Below are positions 7,416 to 12,062 of a DNA stretch of 12,062 nucleotides, one piece after another. The notes beneath the pieces are model-generated. The model was given only the letters and a program-made list of their open reading frames with translations. It was not told the origin of the DNA and searched no databases. Positions within the stretch are counted from its first letter, which is position 1. Each line of letters opens with the position of its first letter. A program made the position numbers and the translations under genes. Source of the DNA: Caulobacter sp. CCH9-E1 (GTDB lineage: Bacteria > Pseudomonadota > Alphaproteobacteria > Caulobacterales > Caulobacteraceae); the NCBI RefSeq assembly GCF_001556515.1, contig NZ_LSJA01000200.1, positions 1 to 12,062 of the forward strand. Reading direction: 5' to 3'.

Positions 7416-7826
7416 TCAGGCAGGCGCGTGACAGACGGCCTCGACGTTTCGACCGTCCGGGTCAAGAACGAAAGCCGCATAATAGTTGGGATGATAGTGA
7501 GGCCGAACGCCCGGCGCCCCATTGTCGGTCCCGCCCGCCGCCAGCGCCGCGGCGTGGAAGGCGTCGACCTGGGCCCGGTCGGCGGCCAGGAAGGCCACAT
7601 GCATGGCGCCCGTCGCCGCGGGGCCCTCGCTGACCCAGAAGTTCGGCTTGCCGACCTGCAGTTCGGGTCTGGCCGCCGTCGCGCCATAGCCGAAGTGCGC
7701 CGATCCGCCGGTCTGCTCGGCGGTCACGCTCATGACAACGGCCAGCCCCAAAGGCGCCAAGGCCGCGTCGTAGAAGGCTTTAGCGACCTTGAGGTCGCTC
7801 GCCGTCACCCCGATATGATCGATCAC
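7416..7826 (-). CDS. VOC superfamily (glyoxalase/dioxygenase fold) protein
   Basis: The 136-residue protein contains one complete VOC module of paired beta-alpha-beta-beta-beta units: IDHIGVTASDLKVAKAFYDAALAPLG at the start, then GAMHVAFLAADRAQVDAFHAAALAAGG and FVLDPDGRNVEAVCHA at the end. His4, His76 and Glu129 occupy the positions that usually bind metal in this fold. Members include glyoxalase I, fosfomycin resistance enzymes and extradiol dioxygenases; the substrate here is not predictable. I chose GTG at 7826, six bases after GGGAGG, because VOC proteins normally begin directly with IDHIG. A second GTG at 7829 and one at 7865 are in frame; the latter would add MKFFRRAVNGRPV, which is atypical. 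It is the first gene of a two-gene operon with the small membrane protein and is divergent from groES. Confidence 0.88.
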   Translation of the reverse strand: MIDHIGVTASDLKVAKAFYDAALAPLGLAVVMSVTAEQTGGSAHFGYGATAARPELQVGKPNFWVSEGPAATGAMHVAFLAADRAQVDAFHAAALAAGGTDNGAPGVRPHYHPNYYAAFVLDPDGRNVEAVCHAPA

Positions 7827-7876
7827 CACAGGCCTCCCGTTAACCGCCCGACGAAAAAACTTCACCCTGGGCGTTC

Positions 7877-7904
7877 TTGACTCCCCGAGGGCCGGCGCCT
7901 AACT
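7877..7904 (+). promoter_or_regulatory. Candidate groESL promoter
   Basis: TTGACT (7877-7882) and CTAACT (7899-7904) are 16 bp apart and place transcription start just before CIRCE. A GACTC (GANTC, the CcrM methylation sequence of Caulobacter) overlaps the -35 box at 7879-7883. CTTGAC could also serve a heat-shock sigma-32 promoter; the sequence alone does not decide. Confidence 0.5.
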
Positions 7905-7915
7905 GACGCTCGTCG

Positions 7916-7942
7916 TTAGCACTCGGAGGGAGCGACTGCTAA
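7916..7942. promoter_or_regulatory. CIRCE element (HrcA operator) of groESL
   Basis: TTAGCACTC, nine bases, GACTGCTAA: the left arm is a perfect consensus and the right arm has one mismatch (GAC for GAG). It lies between the promoter and groES, where the HrcA repressor binds. In C. crescentus CIRCE and HrcA are reported to shape cell-cycle expression of groESL more than heat induction. Confidence 0.95.
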
Positions 7943-8003
7943 CAGCACCGCTCCCTCCTGCTGACGAAGCCATTAAATCAAACCGTTCCGACGGAGAACC
8001 ACA

Positions 8004-8294
8004 ATGAAGTTTCGTCCCCTGGGCGACCGCGTCCTCGTGAAGCGCGTCGAAGAAGAAACCAAGACCAAGGGCGGGATCATCATTCCCGACACGGCGAAGG
8101 AAAAGCCTCAAGAAGGCGAAGTCGTCGCTGTCGGTCCGGGCGCTCGCAACGACAAGGGCGAAGTCGTCGCCCTGGACGTGAAGGCCGGCGACCGCATCCT
8201 GTTCGGCAAGTGGTCGGGCACCGAAGTGAAGGTCGACGGTCAGGACCTCCTGATCATGAAGGAAAGCGACGTCCTGGGCGTGGTCGAGGCTTAA
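8004..8294 (+). CDS. groES: Co-chaperonin GroES
   Basis: The 96-residue protein forms a heptameric lid for the GroEL cage in the cytoplasm. It has the family's full length with [16 protein letters not shown] at the start, the mobile loop that contacts GroEL (about 17-33, [17 protein letters not shown]), the [10 protein letters not shown] roof region and the closing [30 protein letters not shown] ends six bases before ATG 8004. Codon choice is strongly biased, as for a highly expressed gene. It is followed after 58 bp by groEL and shares the CIRCE-controlled promoter upstream. Confidence 0.98.
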   Translation: MKFRPLGDRVLVKRVEEETKTKGGIIIPDTAKEKPQEGEVVAVGPGARNDKGEVVALDVKAGDRILFGKWSGTEVKVDGQDLLIMKESDVLGVVEA

Positions 8295-8328
8295 GGCCTC
8301 CTCCGTCCTTCGACGCTTTCTCCCCTAA

Positions 8329-10015
<1,687 letters not shown>

Positions 10016-10030
10016 ATTCTCCAAAGAGAT

Positions 10031-10053
10031 CTGGATCGGCCTAGCCGATCCAG
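10031..10053. repeat. Perfect 10-bp-arm hairpin between the direct repeats
   Basis: The arms CTGGATCGGC and GCCGATCCAG surround CTA. No T-run follows, so it is not a standard terminator. It may protect the groESL mRNA 3' end or be part of a small mobile palindrome. Confidence 0.7.
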
Positions 10054-10057
10054 AGCG

Positions 10058-10081
10058 GCGACATGGACTTCTAAGAAGTCC
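10058..10081 (+). repeat. 24-bp direct repeat, unit 2
   Basis: An exact copy of 9980-10003. It includes the dyad GGACTTCTAAGAAGTCC but is not part of an open reading frame continuing groEL. It looks like a local duplication of the groEL end. Confidence 0.9.
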
Positions 10082-10107
10082 TGCCAGCCAACAGCTGAAA
10101 CGGATGA

Positions 10108-10136
10108 GGGCGGGGCCGAAAGGCTCCGCCCTTTTT
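10108..10136 (+). terminator. Intrinsic terminator of groESL
   Basis: A 10-bp GC-rich stem (GGGCGGGGCC/GGCTCCGCCC, one G-U pair) with a GAAA tetraloop is followed by five T. It is the only textbook rho-independent terminator in the window. Confidence 0.93.
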
Positions 10137-10185
10137 CTATCCACCGCCCATCCACCGGAATCTCATCAAATCCGCGAGAACGCAC

Positions 10186-10217
10186 GCATCCAAGCGTCGC
10201 CTTCGGCGTTAGGATGC
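10186..10217 (+). promoter_or_regulatory. Interrupted hairpin upstream of the small membrane protein gene
   Basis: GCATCC (10186-10191) can pair with GGATGC (10212-10217) and CGCC (10198-10201) with GGCG (10205-10208), leaving an asymmetric internal loop. It ends 24 bases before the start codon and may be a leader structure or an operator. Confidence 0.3.
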
Positions 10218-10241
10218 AGCCTTGCAGGCATGGAGGCTGTC

Positions 10242-10379
10242 ATGTCGTTCGTGCGTGAGTATCCCGCCCCGCGTCGTAAACGCGCCCCGCGGTCTTCCCT
10301 GAGTATCATTGTCCTGGGCTTGTCGGCCTGGCTGGTTCTGGGCCTGCTGAGCCAGGCGGCGTTCCAGCTGATCGGCTGA
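10242..10379 (+). CDS. Small single-helix membrane protein, 45 residues
   Basis: I do not recognise a family. The first 19 residues are basic (MSFVREYPAPRRKRAPRSS), followed by one hydrophobic helix (about 20-42, LSIIVLGLSAWLVLGLLSQAAF), which predicts an inner-membrane protein with its N-terminus in the cytoplasm by the positive-inside rule. GGAGG with a five-base spacing in front of ATG 10242 is the clearest ribosome site among the small genes here and decides the start. In-frame upstream ATGs (10104, 10230) lack such a site, and the first overlaps the groESL terminator. The gene lies after that terminator, so it must have its own promoter, which I cannot place. It is not in a tight operon with the next gene (43-base gap), though read-through is possible. 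Confidence 0.65.
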   Translation: MSFVREYPAPRRKRAPRSSLSIIVLGLSAWLVLGLLSQAAFQLIG

Positions 10380-10422
10380 TTGGCGCTTACAGTTTCGTGC
10401 GGAACGTCCTAAGTCCGGGATC

Positions 10423-10734
10423 ATGTTCCGCCAGCGTCCCGACGCCGATCTGATCGTTCAAGGCTGGGTCATCGGCGTCATGGTCGAGGTCCCCGGCGAG
10501 CGCGCCCCCGTGCGCCACTACTTCGCCGTCGGCAAGGCCGACCGGGCGCAGGCCGAATGGACCGCCACCGACCTCGCCCAGACCGAGGGCGCGATCGCCT
10601 CCAGTCCCGTCGACGGTCATGAGCCGGTCGAGGCCATGCACGAGATCGTCGCCTATCGTATGCGGGACCTGGGCCTGAAGACCGGCGAAGCGCGGCGGCT
10701 GGGCGACAAGTACCCGCGCCGCTGGTTGTTCTAG
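10423..10734 (+). CDS. Hypothetical protein, 103 residues
   Basis: No recognised family. The protein is soluble, with no signal peptide or membrane helix. The first part (about 8-37, ADLIVQGWVIGVMVEVPGERAPVRHYFAVG) looks like a beta-hairpin-rich segment, and the rest (about 38-95) looks mostly helical, ending in a basic tail with KYPRRWLF. Strong third-position GC bias supports coding. ATG at 10423 has no clear ribosome site (the nearby CCGGGA is weak). An overlapping minus-strand frame (10387-10917) is longer but rich in shadow-type composition and was not chosen. It follows the small membrane protein gene by 43 bases and precedes the hydrolase gene. Confidence 0.6.
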   Translation: MFRQRPDADLIVQGWVIGVMVEVPGERAPVRHYFAVGKADRAQAEWTATDLAQTEGAIASSPVDGHEPVEAMHEIVAYRMRDLGLKTGEARRLGDKYPRRWLF

Positions 10735-10756
10735 CGCCCGCTCGCGATTAGCCCTT

Positions 10757-10770
10757 GGCGCGCGCGCGCC
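10757..10770. repeat. Alternating CG palindrome
   Basis: GGCGCGCGCGCGCC is self-complementary, in the gap between the 103-residue gene and the hydrolase gene. Alternating CG tracts can adopt Z-DNA under supercoiling; no function is shown. Confidence 0.4.
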
Positions 10771-10796
10771 TTTCCGGCCATGCTCAGCGCCAAACA

Positions 10797-10810
10797 GGCG
10801 TTCGAACGCC
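10797..10810. promoter_or_regulatory. Perfect 14-bp palindrome before the DUF3089 gene
   Basis: GGCGTTCGAACGCC is fully symmetric and ends 15 bases before the ATG at 10826, immediately upstream of the ribosome site. It is a possible operator for a dimeric regulator. Confidence 0.4.
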
Positions 10811-10825
10811 GTGCGAGGGAAGAGC

Positions 10826-12010
10826 ATGACCAGGATGAGGCTGGCCGCCATGGGTTTGGCGGCGATCTTGACGATGGGCGCATCGGCCTGCGCCCAGACA
10901 GCGCCCGCGCCGAGCACGCCGAACGATTACGCCAAGCCTGAAAGCTGGCTATGCCTGCCCGGCCGCCAGGACGCCTGCGCCTCGGACCAGACGACAACCA
11001 TCGTCGAGGCCGACGGCAAGACCTCGGTCGAGACCTTCAAGGCCGCGACCGCGCCGGCCTACGACTGTTTCTACGTCTATCCGACGGTCTCGACCGATCC
11101 GGGCGGCAACAGCGACATGGTCATCGATCCGGCCGAGAAGCGCGTCGTCGACCAGCAGCTGGCGCGCTTCGCCTCCAAGTGCCGGGTCTTCGCGCCGATG
11201 TACCGCCAGGTCACCCTGGCGGCGCTGCGGTCGGTCATGCTGGGGCGCCCGTCTCCGGGTGACGCCGAGCTGGCCTATGGCGACGTTCGCGACGCCTGGC
11301 GCTGGTATCTGGCCAATGAAAACAAGGGCCCCAATAACCAGCCAAGGGGCGTCGTCCTGATCGGCCATAGCCAGGGCTCGCGCGTCCTGCTGAACCTGCT
11401 GAAGAACGAGATCGACGGCCAGCCGGCCCAGAAGCAGATGATCTCGGCCCTGGTGCTGGGCATGAACACGCCGGTGGACGCCGCGGGCAAGTACGGCTCG
11501 ATCCCGCTGTGTACGAAGGCCGACCAGGCCGGCTGCCTCGTCACCTATGTCTCGTTCCGCGCGACCAGCCCGCCGCCGGCCAACAGCCGCTTTGGCAAGA
11601 CGGACGCGGACGGCCATCGCGCCGGCTGCGTGAACCCCGCCGCCCTGCTGGCCGGCAAGGCCTCTTCGGAGGATGCGCCGCTGCATGCCTATCTCAGCAG
11701 CAAGGGGTTCGGGGCCGTCGAGGGACAGGCGCCCAAGCCGTTCGCCAAGGGACTGACGGTGACGACGCCGTTCGTCTCGATGCCGGGCCTGCTCTCGGCC
11801 CGCTGCGTCAGCGAAGGCGACTTCACCTACCTGTCGGTCAAGATCAACGCCGATCCGGCCGACCCGCGCGCCGACGACATCGGCGGCGACATCGCGGTGG
11901 CGGGCGTCGTGCTGAAGGACTGGGGGCTGCACCTGATCGACGTGAACCTGGCCATGGGGGACCTGGTGGCGCTGGTCGACCGTCAGGCGGCGGCTTACGG
12001 GGCCAAATAG
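10826..12010 (+). CDS. Exported DUF3089-type alpha/beta hydrolase (lipase-like)
   Basis: The 394-residue protein has the DUF3089 layout. An N-terminal export signal (MTRMRLAAMGLAAILTMGAS) is followed by ACAQ; it may be a signal peptidase I site or a weak lipobox with Cys22, so the mature form is periplasmic or a lipoprotein. FYVYPTVSTD (about 82-91) is the family's early motif. LIGHSQGSR (about 178-186) is the nucleophile elbow with Ser182, and GLHLIDVNLAMGDL (about 367-380) likely carries the catalytic His. Nine cysteines after the signal region suggest disulphides, consistent with export. Substrate is unknown; esterase or lipase activity is inferred. ATG 10826 follows GAGGGA by five bases. 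A GTG at 10811 is in frame but has no ribosome site and gives a poorer signal peptide. A 114-bp-type repeat begins three bases after the stop. Confidence 0.9.
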   Translation: MTRMRLAAMGLAAILTMGASACAQTAPAPSTPNDYAKPESWLCLPGRQDACASDQTTTIVEADGKTSVETFKAATAPAYDCFYVYPTVSTDPGGNSDMVIDPAEKRVVDQQLARFASKCRVFAPMYRQVTLAALRSVMLGRPSPGDAELAYGDVRDAWRWYLANENKGPNNQPRGVVLIGHSQGSRVLLNLLKNEIDGQPAQKQMISALVLGMNTPVDAAGKYGSIPLCTKADQAGCLVTYVSFRATSPPPANSRFGKTDADGHRAGCVNPAALLAGKASSEDAPLHAYLSSKGFGAVEGQAPKPFAKGLTVTTPFVSMPGLLSARCVSEGDFTYLSVKINADPADPRADDIGGDIAVAGVVLKDWGLHLIDVNLAMGDLVALVDRQAAAYGAK

Positions 12011-12012
12011 AT

Positions 12013-12062
12013 GCTCCCCCGCGATGCGGGGGAGCTGTCGCGGAGCGACTGAGGGGGCTAAC
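12013..12062. repeat. 114-bp multi-hairpin intergenic repeat, copy 3 (cut by window end)
   Basis: The first 50 bases of the repeat are present in the same orientation as copies 1 and 2. Hairpin A is complete, and hairpin B has the GTCGC/GCGAC form of copy 2. The left arm of hairpin C is reached before the window ends. The copy begins two bases after the hydrolase TAG. Confidence 0.88.

Noticed and set aside
10387..10917. 176-residue minus-strand frame across the 103-residue gene
   Set aside because: Longer than the chosen gene, but it overlaps the start and signal peptide of the hydrolase, has no ribosome site and no recognisable motif. Not fully excluded.
10949..11932. 327-residue minus-strand frame antisense to the hydrolase
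   Set aside because: No motifs, Arg/Gly/Asp-rich shadow composition; the plus strand has the GHSQGS hydrolase.

Overview
The window looks like chromosomal DNA of a Caulobacter species (Alphaproteobacteria, close to C. vibrioides/crescentus or C. segnis). The evidence is very high GC with strong third-position GC bias, a MerR/TipAS regulator that matches C. crescentus SkgA as I remember it, a CIRCE-controlled groESL operon, and the mutL-skgA-groESL neighbourhood that I recall from C. crescentus. I could run no database search, so the genus rests on recognition alone.

Layout. 1-695 (+) is the C-terminal part of mutL, whose linker carries an in-frame palindromic repeat. 701-814 is a 114-bp multi-hairpin repeat that fills the gap before the convergent gene. 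819-4818 holds four minus-strand genes: a GNAT acetyltransferase (4225-4818), two tandem paralogues of unknown function with what looks like a degenerate EAL-type C-terminal domain (2988-4151 and 1687-2916), and skgA (819-1586, TTG start). 4976-6280 (+) is an ACAD10/11-like acyl-CoA dehydrogenase behind a PsrA-type palindromic operator. A second copy of the 114-bp repeat follows its stop codon. 6462-7001 (+) is an O6-alkylguanine-DNA alkyltransferase. It overlaps at its 3' end a minus-strand pair made of a small four-helix membrane protein and a VOC/glyoxalase-fold protein. 7866-10136 is the groESL operon with promoter, CIRCE, unusual 3' hairpins and a strong intrinsic terminator. 10242-10379 is a 45-residue single-helix membrane protein, 10423-10734 an orphan 103-residue protein, and 10826-12010 an exported DUF3089-type serine hydrolase. 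A third copy of the 114-bp repeat starts after its stop codon and runs off the window.

Functionally this is a mostly housekeeping and stress region: mismatch repair, alkylation repair, chaperonin, and stationary-phase/oxidative-stress regulation, with a few metabolic enzymes. There is no phage, IS, CRISPR, tRNA or rRNA signal. No gene-free stretch exceeds 300 bases. The longest is 9997-10241, which holds the groEL 3' hairpins, the terminator and a 5' hairpin of the next small gene.

The most interesting items are: (i) the EAL-like tandem paralogues, which may be an undescribed pair; (ii) the 114-bp repeat, whose copies differ only in hairpin loops or by a compensating base-pair swap; (iii) the palindrome inside mutL; and (iv) the groEL stop codon placed in a hairpin loop, with a 24-bp duplication of that segment downstream.
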